From Candidatus Gemmiger stercoravium (GTDB lineage Bacteria > Bacillota > Clostridia > Oscillospirales > Ruminococcaceae): a stretch of DNA of 54,906 nucleotides. Under the pieces are notes generated by a model. That model searched no databases. It had not been told where the DNA came from and was given only the letters and a program-made list of their open reading frames with translations. Made by a program: the position numbers and the translations under genes. This document shows positions 34,250-42,463 of this stretch, piece by piece (the first letter of the stretch is position 1; every line of letters starts with the position of its first letter). The stretch lies in NCBI GenBank assembly GCA_019119835.1, contig DWWE01000034.1, forward strand, positions 1 to 54,906, written 5' to 3'.

Positions 34250-34435
34250 TCACGGAAGAGTTTCGATGGCATACTGACGCCCCTTGCCATTGAAAAACTT
34301 GACAAGACGAAACGCATCCAGCGGCGTTACCATGACGGAATCCTTGACGTGGCGGCAGCAGCGGCCGCACTGTTGACAGTGAAAGTTGATGGTATCCTGG
34401 GTACGGACAGGCAAAATGTTTGTCTCGAAATCCAT
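34250..34435 (-). CDS. Short YkgJ-like cysteine-cluster protein
   Basis: 61 residues: MDFETNILPVRTQDTINF then HCQQCGRCCRHVKDSVMVTPLDAFRLVKF. The CxxCGxCC motif followed by TPLD is the N-terminal signature of the YkgJ zinc/iron-chelating family. Normal members are longer and carry further cysteines downstream. The protein stops at ETLP just after the first block, so it may be truncated or a natural short form. GGAGGTCCGC precedes the ATG. Confidence 0.6.
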   Translation of the reverse strand: MDFETNILPVRTQDTINFHCQQCGRCCRHVKDSVMVTPLDAFRLVKFFNGKGRQYAIETLP

Positions 34436-34465
34436 AAATGCGGACCTCCTTGTACTTGTACATAG

Positions 34466-34501
34466 AAAAAGGACCCCGGCAGCGTACTGCCGGAATCCTT
34501 T
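34466..34501 (-). terminator. Hairpin with T run in the leader of the YkgJ-like gene
   Basis: On the minus strand AAAGGA, two bases, CCGGCAG, TACG loop, CTGCCGG, TCCTTTTT. It lies about 30 bases before the YkgJ-like start, so it would act as an attenuator for the leftward arm. Confidence 0.65.
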
Positions 34502-34611
34502 ACCTGTTGCATCTGGCAGGGTGATGCCCCACACAGATACGGCCATTCTTACTATAAAATGATGATGGGTGCCTGGGCACCGCCTCCTTTCTGCTATCTG
34601 GCGTATACAAA

Positions 34612-34744
34612 GAAAAAAGCCAGCAGACGGTGCCGCTACAAGCGGCGTCCTCTACTGGCACGGCGTACAACTTTAACAACGTGTGCGCATGGCGCACAAA
34701 GAACATTATAGTATTACATTACCTGTTTGTGCGGTCATTGTCAA
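34612..34744 (-). ncRNA. Leftward copy of a divergent structured RNA unit (promoter to terminator)
   Basis: Minus strand: TTGACA (plus 34739-34744), 17 bases, TAATGT (34716-34721); then TTTGTGC, a short loop, GCACACG stem; then GTGCCAGTAG leading into the hairpin GCCAGTAG...CTGCTGGC (34652-34659 with 34619-34626, inner GCCGC/GCGGC) and T6 (34613-34618). The unit parallels the rightward copy at 34833-34980. It is either a small RNA of about 100 bases or a terminating leader of the leftward operon. Confidence 0.5.
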
Positions 34745-34832
34745 TATGCAGTTACCGCTTGCGGTGTCCCCAAAGGGCTGATGACCTTCATGATATGCTG
34801 GCATCTTCGTACATTTTTGCACATTGTGAGGT

Positions 34833-34980
34833 TTGACAACCCCCGCGAACCATGCTATCATATACCCATAGTTGATTTTTGTGCAGGTGCCAAGCGCCCA
34901 ATGCACACGCAGTCTATATTGCATTTGTGCCAGTAGTGTCAGTCTGCCCTCAGCGGGCAGCAGACTCTACTGGCTTTTTT
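34833..34980 (+). ncRNA. Rightward copy of the divergent structured RNA unit
   Basis: TTGACA (34833-34838), 17 bases, TATCAT (34856-34861); then TTTGTGC, a loop, GCACACG; then GTGCCAGTAG and the hairpin GCCAGTAG (34929-34936) with CTACTGGC (34967-34974), inner CAGTCTGCCC-type stem, and T6 (34975-34980). Predicted RNA about 34868-34980. It precedes the replication/recombination operon starting at 35142 and is homologous to the leftward copy. The 706 bases between 34436 and 35141 are filled by these units and hairpins; no protein gene is seen there. Confidence 0.55.
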
Positions 34981-35008
34981 GTTTTCCGGGATTTTCCCCG
35001 GACTTACA

Positions 35009-35087
35009 GCGAGAATGACTACCGTTCATGGCTCCATGCCATGATCCCAGGTTTTTAGCCTGGTGGTCATTCTCGCCTTTGTTTTTT
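35009..35087 (+). terminator. Large branched hairpin with T-rich tail in the rightward leader
   Basis: A 15-bp outer stem GCGAGAATGACTACC/GGTGGTCATTCTCGC (35009-35023 with 35062-35076) encloses CATGG/CCATG and CCAGG/CCTGG hairpins and is followed by CTTTGTTTTTT. A smaller CCAAAA/TTTTGG hairpin follows at 35089-35112. It is either a terminator or a structured leader element before the 54-residue ORF. Confidence 0.6.
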
Positions 35088-35141
35088 GCCAAAAAGCCCT
35101 ATAGGCTTTTGGAATAGATTTAAGAAAGGTGGAATTTTCGT

Positions 35142-35306
35142 ATGAAACAAACACTTCGCCCCAAAGCACAGGTGCGCCGCCGAGCGTCTGTGCCCCAGAA
35201 TCAAGCCCGCCGGTCGGACTCTCTGCGCACGGCCAATAACCGCGCCGCGTTGGTACGCCTGTACCGGAGACGCCGGGTACGGCTGCAAAGCCGCCGGAGG
35301 TCTTGA
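35142..35306 (+). CDS. Arg-rich 54-residue basic protein
   Basis: A small ORF starting MKQTLRPKAQVRRRAS and ending LYRRRRVRLQSRRRS. It is extremely basic (about one residue in three is Arg or Lys). AAAGGTGG is 8-10 bases before the ATG. The stop overlaps the region of the YqaJ gene start by a few bases, so the two are coupled. It may bind nucleic acid or simply serve as a translational lead-in. No family recognised. Confidence 0.5.
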   Translation: MKQTLRPKAQVRRRASVPQNQARRSDSLRTANNRAALVRLYRRRRVRLQSRRRS

Positions 35307-35308
35307 CC

Positions 35309-36385
35309 ATGCCGGCGGACAGTGCCGGTACCCGGCAAGAACCCGAAGTCCTGGTGGACACAGCCGGTTTATCAGAGGCAGAGTGGCTGGCCTGGCGGCG
35401 CAAAGGAATCGGCGGCAGTGACGCCGCAGCTATCCTTGGAATTTCGCCCTGGCGAACCGCCCGCGACCTCTACGATGACAAACTTGGCATTGCCTCCGCA
35501 CAGGATGATTCCGGCAACTGGGTCGCACTGGAGATGGGGCATCTGCTGGAAGATTTGGTTGCCCGCATCTTTTCCCAAAAGACCGGGTACCCAATATTCC
35601 AGATCAAAAAGATGTTCCGCAGCCCCAGGCACCCCTGTATGTTGGCCGACGTGGACTACTTTGTCACCCTGCCGGACGGCAGCACAGCAATTCTTGAGAT
35701 CAAAACGACCAACTACAATGCCAGGAGCCATTGGTGGGATGGGGACGCGCCCATCGTCCCTCCCTACTACGAGAGCCAGGGCCGGCACTACATGGCCGTC
35801 ATGGACCTCGACCGCGTATTTTTCTGCTGCCTGTACGGCAACAACGAGGACGAGGTGGAGATCCGTGACCTGCACAGAGATTTGGCCTATGAGCAGGAAA
35901 TGATCTTTCTGGAAGAATCCTTCTGGAACGATCACATCCTGACCCATGTGCCGCCGCCCTACACCGAGGACGGTGAGCTAGTGCTGGCCAGTTTGCAGCG
36001 CCGGTTTGGCGCTGGCGATGAAACATTGCCGCAACAGCAGCTTGGTAGTGCCGAAACCACCGTCCTGAATAAGTATTTGCAGTATCAGGAACAGAAGAAG
36101 GCCCTTACCATGCGGGTCAAAGAAATTGACCGTGTAATGAAGCGGATGCAGGGACAGATCGTCGCTGGTATGGGTGCGTGTTGGACGGCAGGCTGCCAGG
36201 ATGCTGAAATGCAGTATCTTGTCAGCTATCCAGCCGTTCGCAGGCCCATGATCGGCAAGGATGCCCTGGAGCGACTGCATCGTGACCACCCGGAAATTTA
36301 TGAAGAGTATGTCACGGTGTCGGAATCCCGGCGGTTCAGTGTAAAGCAGATTCCGCTGCCGAACACGCAACATACAGCAGCATAA
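35309..36385 (+). CDS. YqaJ-family recombination nuclease
   Basis: A 358-residue lambda-exonuclease-like nuclease. The conserved start LSEAEWLAWRRKGIGGSDAAAILGISPW (about 20-47) is followed by MGHLLEDLV (Glu ligand), the DVDYFV segment and AILEIKTTN (Asp...E-x-K, about 110-140), giving a PD-(D/E)xK active site. In phages and integrative elements such enzymes resect DNA ends for annealing-type recombination. The start at 35309 has GGAGG 8 bases before it; the TTG at 35303 is too close. A C-terminal helical region (about 235-290) is coiled-coil-like. Confidence 0.88.
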   Translation: MPADSAGTRQEPEVLVDTAGLSEAEWLAWRRKGIGGSDAAAILGISPWRTARDLYDDKLGIASAQDDSGNWVALEMGHLLEDLVARIFSQKTGYPIFQIKKMFRSPRHPCMLADVDYFVTLPDGSTAILEIKTTNYNARSHWWDGDAPIVPPYYESQGRHYMAVMDLDRVFFCCLYGNNEDEVEIRDLHRDLAYEQEMIFLEESFWNDHILTHVPPPYTEDGELVLASLQRRFGAGDETLPQQQLGSAETTVLNKYLQYQEQKKALTMRVKEIDRVMKRMQGQIVAGMGACWTAGCQDAEMQYLVSYPAVRRPMIGKDALERLHRDHPEIYEEYVTVSESRRFSVKQIPLPNTQHTAA

Positions 36386-36400
36386 AGTGAAAAGGATGTG

Positions 36401-37105
36401 ATGAACGGAATGTCTTACAGTGCTTACGATCACGATTATTTGGAAACTGCCGATCGCATAAGAATCGAAAGGTGTATCTATTTTCAAAGCGATAACTGCA
36501 GTATTTCCGAATTGGTCGTGCTGCCTTTGGCGAAGTTGGTTGTTATGCGCAGGGAAAGCGCCGATGCCGAGCAGGAAATATATGATCGGTTGAAAGAACA
36601 GGCTTCCGCTTGGGAGAAACAAGCCGGAAAGACCCTCCTGCTTGATCGGGCCATTGAATATAAACGGGCGCCATATTCCGAACACACGGCCAACCAGTGG
36701 GTAGCGCCAGACAACTACCGCCATGAGCGGAGCAATGCTGTTTATCGGATGTCATACGCTATTTCCGAAAATACCCGGTATGACAGCGAAATGCAAAGAA
36801 CCATCACATACTCCTGGTCGCTGCGCTGGGGCATCTATACCAATGCTCCGGGGGGATGCCAGCAAGCAAAAATTGCTGGGCAAGAACGCAAAGTCTTTGC
36901 CAGCCGGGAAGCTCTGGACAAATATCTGCACGGCCGTATCAAAGCCTATCAGCATTTGTTCACTGAAATTTTTCCACCCGTCCCGCCGGAGTATGCCGAA
37001 TGTTTTAAGGTAAACGGCTGCCTGCTACCTGATTATGTGGTTGAAGGACAGGAAGAAAAACGGCCGGGCCATTCGCCAATGGCTACAAAATCCACCGCGA
37101 TTTAA
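36401..37105 (+). CDS. Hypothetical protein between nuclease and helicase genes
   Basis: A 234-residue soluble protein starting MNGMSYSAYDHDYLETADRI. It has a helical stretch (about 50-75), a tyrosine-rich middle and a C-terminal part with FTEIFPPVPPEYAECF. No recognised motif. AAAAGGA precedes the start; GTG at 36398 is an alternative. Its place between YqaJ and the RecD-like helicase suggests a role in DNA processing of the element, but the sequence gives no function. Confidence 0.65.
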   Translation: MNGMSYSAYDHDYLETADRIRIERCIYFQSDNCSISELVVLPLAKLVVMRRESADAEQEIYDRLKEQASAWEKQAGKTLLLDRAIEYKRAPYSEHTANQWVAPDNYRHERSNAVYRMSYAISENTRYDSEMQRTITYSWSLRWGIYTNAPGGCQQAKIAGQERKVFASREALDKYLHGRIKAYQHLFTEIFPPVPPEYAECFKVNGCLLPDYVVEGQEEKRPGHSPMATKSTAI

Positions 37106-37125
37106 GAAAGGAAGTGCAACGGCGT

Positions 37126-39387
37126 ATGCCATACCACGGTACCTATGATGGCACCATCTATTTTAATGAAGCAAACCACTTTTCCATCATCGTGGTCAGA
37201 ACTCAAGACCCGTCGATCCCAGCCCAAGCCCGCAACGCCGCGCAGCTCCGCGGCCGCTGGCACAAACCAGGTACCAACCTCTTTGTGGCGGTGGGCCACG
37301 ACCTGCCTCGCACGAGCGCGGTGGAACTGGAACTGGACGGCGAATGGGTCACCGGCAAACACGGGTGTCAGCTGCAGGTGGAACAATGGCGGGAGATCGT
37401 CAAGCAAACGCCGGAGGGCATCCGGGCCTATCTGGGTTCGGGCCTTATCAAAGGGATCGGCCCCCAGCTGGCAGACGTCATCGTGCGCCGTTTTGGCGCT
37501 GATGCACTGCACGTCTTGGAGCATGACCCCGAACGTCTGACCGAGATCCCCGGCATTACCGAGCGCAAGCTGGCCGATATCCAGGCATCTTACGCCGAGA
37601 GCCGCGCCCTGCGCGACCTGATGAGTTTGCTGGGCCCGTTCCAGGTCACACCAGCCACGGCGGTCAAAGTGTATGAGTTCTTTGGCCCTACCTGTGTGGA
37701 GATTCTGCGCAGCCGACCTTATGAGCTGTGCCGCATCTCCGGCTTCGGCTTCAAACGGGTGGACGCCATCATCCGAAAAACGGACAAGCGATTGGACACA
37801 CCCGACCGCATCCAGGGCGCACTGATGTATGCGCTGCAGGAGGCTGGCACCCAACAGGGCCACCTGTATCTGCCGCGAACAGAATTGCTGCAAACGGCGA
37901 TGCAGCTGCTGAACAGCACTGTCCCGCAGCCGAAACTGCACCTGCACACTGAACAGGTGGAAGCCGCCCTGCAGGACGCGATCCTGCACGGCGATCTGGT
38001 CGCCAACGAGGACGCCATCTACCTCGCCAGGGTATTTGCCCGGGAGGATGAGACGGCCCGGCGGATCGCCCGACGGCTGATCTGCCCCGACCGTACACTC
38101 GATATTGAGGATGCACTGACCAAGGTGAAAGAGACGCTGGGCATCTGTCTGTCCTCCCAACAGGAGCGGGCGGTGCAGGCGGCCTTTCACCATTCGCTCA
38201 GCATCATCACAGGTTCGCCCGGCACCGGCAAGACAACAGTGCTGCGGGCCATCATTGAAGTGTTCCGCCACATCTGCCCGGACAAGAAACTGCTGCTCAT
38301 GGCCCCGACCGGCCGTGCCAGTCGCCGTATGGCGGAAAGCACTGGCGTGACGGACGCCAAAACCATGCACAGCGCGATGGGCCTGGGCGGCGAAGAGGGC
38401 GCAGTTGCCGACAAGAAGGTCAAGTTGTTGGATGCCGATCTGCTCATCGTGGACGAGTTCTCGATGGTGGATATGTGGCTGGCACAGCAGATGTTCCAGC
38501 GCGTCCGGGCTTCCTGCCGAATCGTATTGGTGGGTGACCCCGACCAGCTGCCGAGCGTCGGCGCCGGTCAGGTGTTCGCCTCGCTGATCAAAAGCGGGCA
38601 GATCCCCGTCACCGTGCTGGATCAGATCTTTCGCCAGTCTAAAGACGGCCTGATTGCCTACAACGCCAAATTCATCAACGAGGGCAGCACACGGCTGTAC
38701 TATGGCCCGGATTTCCAGTTTGTCGAGAGCGGCAACCAACAGGAAACCGCCGCCACCATCTTGCAGCTGTACACGGCCGAGATCCAGGCCAGCGGCGTTG
38801 AGAACGTGCAGATTTTATCGCCGTTCCGTTCGCGTGGGGAGGCTTCGGCCGACCTCTTAAACCTTGCCATCCGGGAACAGGTCAACCCCTTCCGCTCGGA
38901 AGAGGAGGAGATCCGCCTGGGGCTCAAGGTGTTCCGTGTGGGCGACCGGGTCATGCAGACCAAGAATACCGAGAAGGTCTCCAACGGCGACCTGGGTTTT
39001 GTGCGCGGCATTGAAACGCACAGCGATGGCAAGCGCCTATTGCTGGATTTCGGGACAGACCGCCTGCTGACCTACCGCATGGAGGAGCTGGCCAACCTGG
39101 ACCTGGCGTATGCCACTACGATCCACAAGGCGATGGGCAGCGAGTTTGAGACGGTCATCGTGCCGGTCATCAAGCCCCACGCCATCATGCTGTACCGCAA
39201 CCTGCTCTATACCGCCATCACCCGCGCCAAGAAGAAAGTCATCCTTGTGGGGCAGAAATCCACACTGTTTCTGGCCGTTCACAAGGCGGATATTTCCAAG
39301 CGCAATACCAGGCTGGCAGAGCGCATCCAAATGTATTGTCAGGTTCTGGCAGCGGATCATACGGCCCGTCTGCCGGAAGCTGTCTGA
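37126..39387 (+). CDS. RecD2-like ATP-dependent DNA helicase
   Basis: A 753-residue SF1 helicase. RecD2-type N-terminus (about 1-100), helix-hairpin-helix repeats (GSGLIKGIGPQLADVIV, IPGITERKLADI, ISGFGFKRVDAII; about 105-225), Walker A GSPGTGKTTV (about 364), Walker B LLIVDEFSMVD (about 440), motif III VGDPDQLPSVGAG, and the C-terminal UvrD-like motif TIHKAMGSEFETV followed by the NLLYTAITRAKKKVILVG block. It unwinds DNA 5'-3'. The ATG at 37126 is chosen; GTG at 37114 is too close to the AAAGGA site. It operates next to the YqaJ nuclease, a natural functional pair. Confidence 0.9.
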   Translation: MPYHGTYDGTIYFNEANHFSIIVVRTQDPSIPAQARNAAQLRGRWHKPGTNLFVAVGHDLPRTSAVELELDGEWVTGKHGCQLQVEQWREIVKQTPEGIRAYLGSGLIKGIGPQLADVIVRRFGADALHVLEHDPERLTEIPGITERKLADIQASYAESRALRDLMSLLGPFQVTPATAVKVYEFFGPTCVEILRSRPYELCRISGFGFKRVDAIIRKTDKRLDTPDRIQGALMYALQEAGTQQGHLYLPRTELLQTAMQLLNSTVPQPKLHLHTEQVEAALQDAILHGDLVANEDAIYLARVFAREDETARRIARRLICPDRTLDIEDALTKVKETLGICLSSQQERAVQAAFHHSLSIITGSPGTGKTTVLRAIIEVFRHICPDKKLLLMAPTGRASRRMAESTGVTDAKTMHSAMGLGGEEGAVADKKVKLLDADLLIVDEFSMVDMWLAQQMFQRVRASCRIVLVGDPDQLPSVGAGQVFASLIKSGQIPVTVLDQIFRQSKDGLIAYNAKFINEGSTRLYYGPDFQFVESGNQQETAATILQLYTAEIQASGVENVQILSPFRSRGEASADLLNLAIREQVNPFRSEEEEIRLGLKVFRVGDRVMQTKNTEKVSNGDLGFVRGIETHSDGKRLLLDFGTDRLLTYRMEELANLDLAYATTIHKAMGSEFETVIVPVIKPHAIMLYRNLLYTAITRAKKKVILVGQKSTLFLAVHKADISKRNTRLAERIQMYCQVLAADHTARLPEAV

Positions 39388-39421
39388 ACGCCATACAACT
39401 TTACTCAGAAGGGAGCTTACC

Positions 39422-40408
39422 ATGAACGAATCGAAAAATCATGCCGCCATGCTGTACAAGACGGTGCCTGCGGTGGCCTCGCTCAACCATGTCAACGGCT
39501 TCGACCCGCTGAAGCTGCTGCGGCGCACCCGCTCGGCCCAGACCGGCGAACCGGTCCTCAAGCTGGATCTGCGATATAAGCGGCTGTGGTTCCGCCTGGC
39601 CTGCCCGAAAGGGCGGCTGCGGTTGAACGCACTGCGCATCACCGAACAAATCGCCATCTTTGAGGCAAAGGTCTACCGCAACCTGGAGGACAGTGAGCCC
39701 ATCAGCAGCTATATCGCAGAGTGCAGCCGGGACACCACGCCCGGCGGGCTGTATGTGGAAGCCGCGCAGTCGGAAGCACTGAACACGGCGCTCTCCAATG
39801 CCGGTTTCGGCATTCAGTTTGCCGATGTGGCCGGCGGCGAAGACGCCTACGGCAGCGAGATCCCGGCAGACGCCACGCCTCTGATTTTGGACACGGTCCC
39901 CGCCGGGCCGGAACAGGAAGCGCCTGCTACTATGTCTGTACAGACCGCGGAACCTGCTGCACCGGAAGCACCGCCGGAATCTGTTTTGCCGCAGGAAGGC
40001 CCCGAAGCGGAAGCCGTTTCGACGGAGCCGCATGAGGAAATCGCACAGGAGGCATCCGCGCGAGAAGGTTCTGTGCCGCCGAATGAAGCCCCGGCTGAGC
40101 CTGCCGCTACGGAGCCGGCCGCTGCGGCCGAAGCCGCAACCCAGGAGGAAGAGGACGAGCCGAACGCCGCGCTGCCCTACACCAAAGATACCCCCGTGGA
40201 GGAGATCGTGGCCCAAATGCGCTACGAGGACGCCGCCAACATTCTGGTGGATGTGGGTACCTGCAAGGGCTGGACGATGGCCCAGGTAGCAGATCGCCGC
40301 CCGCCGAGCCTGCGCTGGTATCTGCGCGGGTATCAGGGCGACAACAACATCCTGCGCGCCGCGGCCCAGATCATGCTGGATAACCTGACTTTGCCCAAGG
40401 CCGGTTGA
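39422..40408 (+). CDS. Hypothetical element protein with acidic linker
   Basis: A 328-residue protein in three parts. An N-terminal alpha/beta domain (about 1-150, including VNGFDPLKLLRRT and LDLRYKRLWFRLACPKGRLRL) resembles single-strand-binding accessory proteins of integrative elements only in general character. A long Ala/Glu/Pro-rich disordered linker follows (about 158-250), and the C-terminal helical domain is about 255-328 (EEIVAQMRYEDAANILVDVGTCKGWTMAQVADRRPPSLRWY). GAAGGGAGC precedes the ATG. No family named with confidence. Confidence 0.65.
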   Translation: MNESKNHAAMLYKTVPAVASLNHVNGFDPLKLLRRTRSAQTGEPVLKLDLRYKRLWFRLACPKGRLRLNALRITEQIAIFEAKVYRNLEDSEPISSYIAECSRDTTPGGLYVEAAQSEALNTALSNAGFGIQFADVAGGEDAYGSEIPADATPLILDTVPAGPEQEAPATMSVQTAEPAAPEAPPESVLPQEGPEAEAVSTEPHEEIAQEASAREGSVPPNEAPAEPAATEPAAAAEAATQEEEDEPNAALPYTKDTPVEEIVAQMRYEDAANILVDVGTCKGWTMAQVADRRPPSLRWYLRGYQGDNNILRAAAQIMLDNLTLPKAG

Positions 40409-40433
40409 ACGGAAAGCACGGGAGGGCGCGGAG

Positions 40434-41603
40434 ATGTCTGCAACTTCTCAGGATTTTCCTTTTACCATTCTGGATGTGGCCGGGCTGCTGCCTTTGCGCA
40501 TCAAACGTCGGACGGCAGGCAGTTTCTATGTGGACTGCCCCTTCTGCGGCGATACCAAAGGGCGACTCAATATCAGCCGGAAGAACGTCTGGCGCTGCAA
40601 CCGCTGCGATGCCAGCGGTGGGATGCTGGCGCTGTATGCAAGGATGTACGGCATCAGCAACGCGGAAGCCTACCGGGAGATCTGCGAGGCGCTGGGGTGC
40701 GACCATTCTAATGGGGATACCGCAACTCCGGCACGCAGATGCCCAGAATCCGCCGTACTGCTGCCGCCGGCCGTCCCGCAAGCGGCCCCCGCTGCACCCC
40801 AGACCATTCACCAGACGCTGACGCTGCTGCTCGAACAGTTATCGCTGTCCCCGCGGCATAAAGCACATCTGCTGTCGCCCAAACGCGGGCTGACGGATGC
40901 CCAGATCGAGCGGTTTGGGTTCAGATCCACGCCCCCTTCCTTCCTCTGCCGCGGGCTGGCCGAACGGCTCCTTGCCAAAGGCTGCACGCTGCAGGGCGTC
41001 CCCGGTTTTTACCAGGGTGAAGACGGTAAGTGGACAGTGAACTTTTCCAATCGCGCCTCCGGCATCCTGATCCCCGCCGTGGGTCTGGACGGCTTGCTCT
41101 GCGGAATGCAGATCTTGCTGGACCGACCGCTGCGCGACCAGGATGCCCCGCCGGAAAAGAAGGGTGCCAAATATATCTGGTTTTCTTCCAACGACCGGCT
41201 CATGGGTTTTACGTCCGGCAGCCCGGTACACTTTGTTGGCGACCCGTTTGCCAAAACCGTCTATGTGACCGAAGGCTTGCTCAAAGCGGATATTGCCCAC
41301 TGCCTGACCGGCCGCTCCTTTGCAGCGGTGGCGGGCGTGAGCAGCCTGGCAAACCTGGAACGGCAGCTGCCGGTTTTGGCACGCAGCGGTACCCGGACCA
41401 TCGTGGAAGCGTTCGATATGGACAAGCAATCCAAGCCGCAGGTATCTGCGGCCTGCGAAAAGATGGAACAAATGGTGTTGACCAACCGGATGCAGTGCAT
41501 CCACCTGACCTGGGATGCAACATATAAAGGAATCGACGACTGGCAACTCGCTCTGCGGGCTGCCCAGGCACAAAACGAACCAATAAATCAGCGCGCAGCG
41601 TAG
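40434..41603 (+). CDS. CHC2 zinc-finger primase-like protein
   Basis: A 389-residue protein. The N-terminal CHC2-type zinc site has C35, C38, C55 and C58 (DCPFCGDTKGRLNISRKNVWRCNRC region), as in DnaG. The remainder has a Toprim/DUF3854-like part: VYVTEGLLKADIAH (about 280-293), AVAGVSSL, and IVEAFDMDKQSKPQV with the Asp pair (about 322-336). Such proteins prime replication of plasmids and integrative elements. An internal hydrophilic linker (about 92-125) separates the domains. It lies 25 bases after the preceding gene. Confidence 0.8.
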   Translation: MSATSQDFPFTILDVAGLLPLRIKRRTAGSFYVDCPFCGDTKGRLNISRKNVWRCNRCDASGGMLALYARMYGISNAEAYREICEALGCDHSNGDTATPARRCPESAVLLPPAVPQAAPAAPQTIHQTLTLLLEQLSLSPRHKAHLLSPKRGLTDAQIERFGFRSTPPSFLCRGLAERLLAKGCTLQGVPGFYQGEDGKWTVNFSNRASGILIPAVGLDGLLCGMQILLDRPLRDQDAPPEKKGAKYIWFSSNDRLMGFTSGSPVHFVGDPFAKTVYVTEGLLKADIAHCLTGRSFAAVAGVSSLANLERQLPVLARSGTRTIVEAFDMDKQSKPQVSAACEKMEQMVLTNRMQCIHLTWDATYKGIDDWQLALRAAQAQNEPINQRAA

Positions 41604-41622
41604 GCTGTGCGGCTATGTCAAC

Positions 41623-41669
41623 AACGGCATGGGCTCATCCGCAAGGAAGGCTCATGCCGTTTTCTTTTA
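41623..41669 (+). terminator. Hairpin between the primase-like and pcfK-like genes
   Basis: AACGGCATG (41623-41631) pairs with CATGCCGTT (41653-41661), followed by TTCTTTT. No separate promoter is seen before the next gene, so it is probably an attenuator or mRNA stabiliser. Confidence 0.55.
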
Positions 41670-41686
41670 TGAAGGAGGTGCCCACG

Positions 41687-42463
41687 ATGGGCGTATTTTC
41701 AGAGATTAACCTGATGATGCGGGAGCATCCCGAAACGGTGCAGCCGTTCACGCTGGAAGCACAGCCGGAACCAACGCAGGAATCCGGCACGTTGCCGGAG
41801 ACCGCCGAGGAAACGAAGGCCCGCGAACAGCTGCAGGAGGCAGTTGCTGCGCAGAACTTGCCAGATACTCAGCAACCGAACGAAACACCGGAGCCCAAGC
41901 AGGACGATGAACAGACAAAGCGTGCAGCCGCTGAACAGGCCGAACGAGAGCGCATCGCCAATATGACCGATGAGGAGGTCGTGGCCGCATCCATGTCCCG
42001 CACGGCGGATGACACCGAGCGGCTGACCCGACGGAACATGAAGCTGTGCGTGCTGGAAGTGATCCAGACCAAATGCCTCGAAGACCCTGCTTTTGCCCGC
42101 CTGGTGCTTCAGCCCCGTAAATCCATGCGCAACTGTTTCCACCACATCAACCGCCAGGCGCGGGACTATCTGCGCCGGGAGATGGAGGATAACGATGAGA
42201 AGGCTGTGGATGGCATCTATGGCGGCGATGTGCCGGACGAACTCTGCTACCAGTGGGCGGAAGAGTATTTCCGTGACCCGGAGGCAGAGGTAGACCGGCC
42301 CAAAGAATCCGCCAGAGCGAAACCGGCTGCCAAGACAGAGGCAAAAACGCGCAAGAAGAGTGAATCCAAAAAAGCTGCATCGAAAAAGCCTGCCGAGGAA
42401 TCGCAGACGATGGAAGGTCAGATCACCTTTGGCGATCTGGCTGGCGGAAAGGCGGTGGCGTGA
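41687..42463 (+). CDS. PcfK-like protein
   Basis: A 258-residue protein: acidic, Glu/Pro/Gln-rich N-terminal half (about 20-105), a conserved helical core with RRNMKLCVLEVIQTKCLEDPAFARLVLQPRKSMRNCFHHINRQARDYL (about 120-170), and a Lys/Ala-rich tail (about 205-250). PcfK-like proteins accompany PcfJ in Gram-positive conjugative elements; their role is not established. AAGGAGG precedes the ATG at 41687. The stop overlaps the PcfJ start (TGATG). Confidence 0.75.
   Translation: MGVFSEINLMMREHPETVQPFTLEAQPEPTQESGTLPETAEETKAREQLQEAVAAQNLPDTQQPNETPEPKQDDEQTKRAAAEQAERERIANMTDEEVVAASMSRTADDTERLTRRNMKLCVLEVIQTKCLEDPAFARLVLQPRKSMRNCFHHINRQARDYLRREMEDNDEKAVDGIYGGDVPDELCYQWAEEYFRDPEAEVDRPKESARAKPAAKTEAKTRKKSESKKAASKKPAEESQTMEGQITFGDLAGGKAVA

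Noticed and set aside
33672-34435. YkgJ-like ORF and the 187-residue Cys-rich gene as one frameshifted gene
   Set aside because: Each has its own good ribosome binding site, and the second protein does not match the expected second half of YkgJ.
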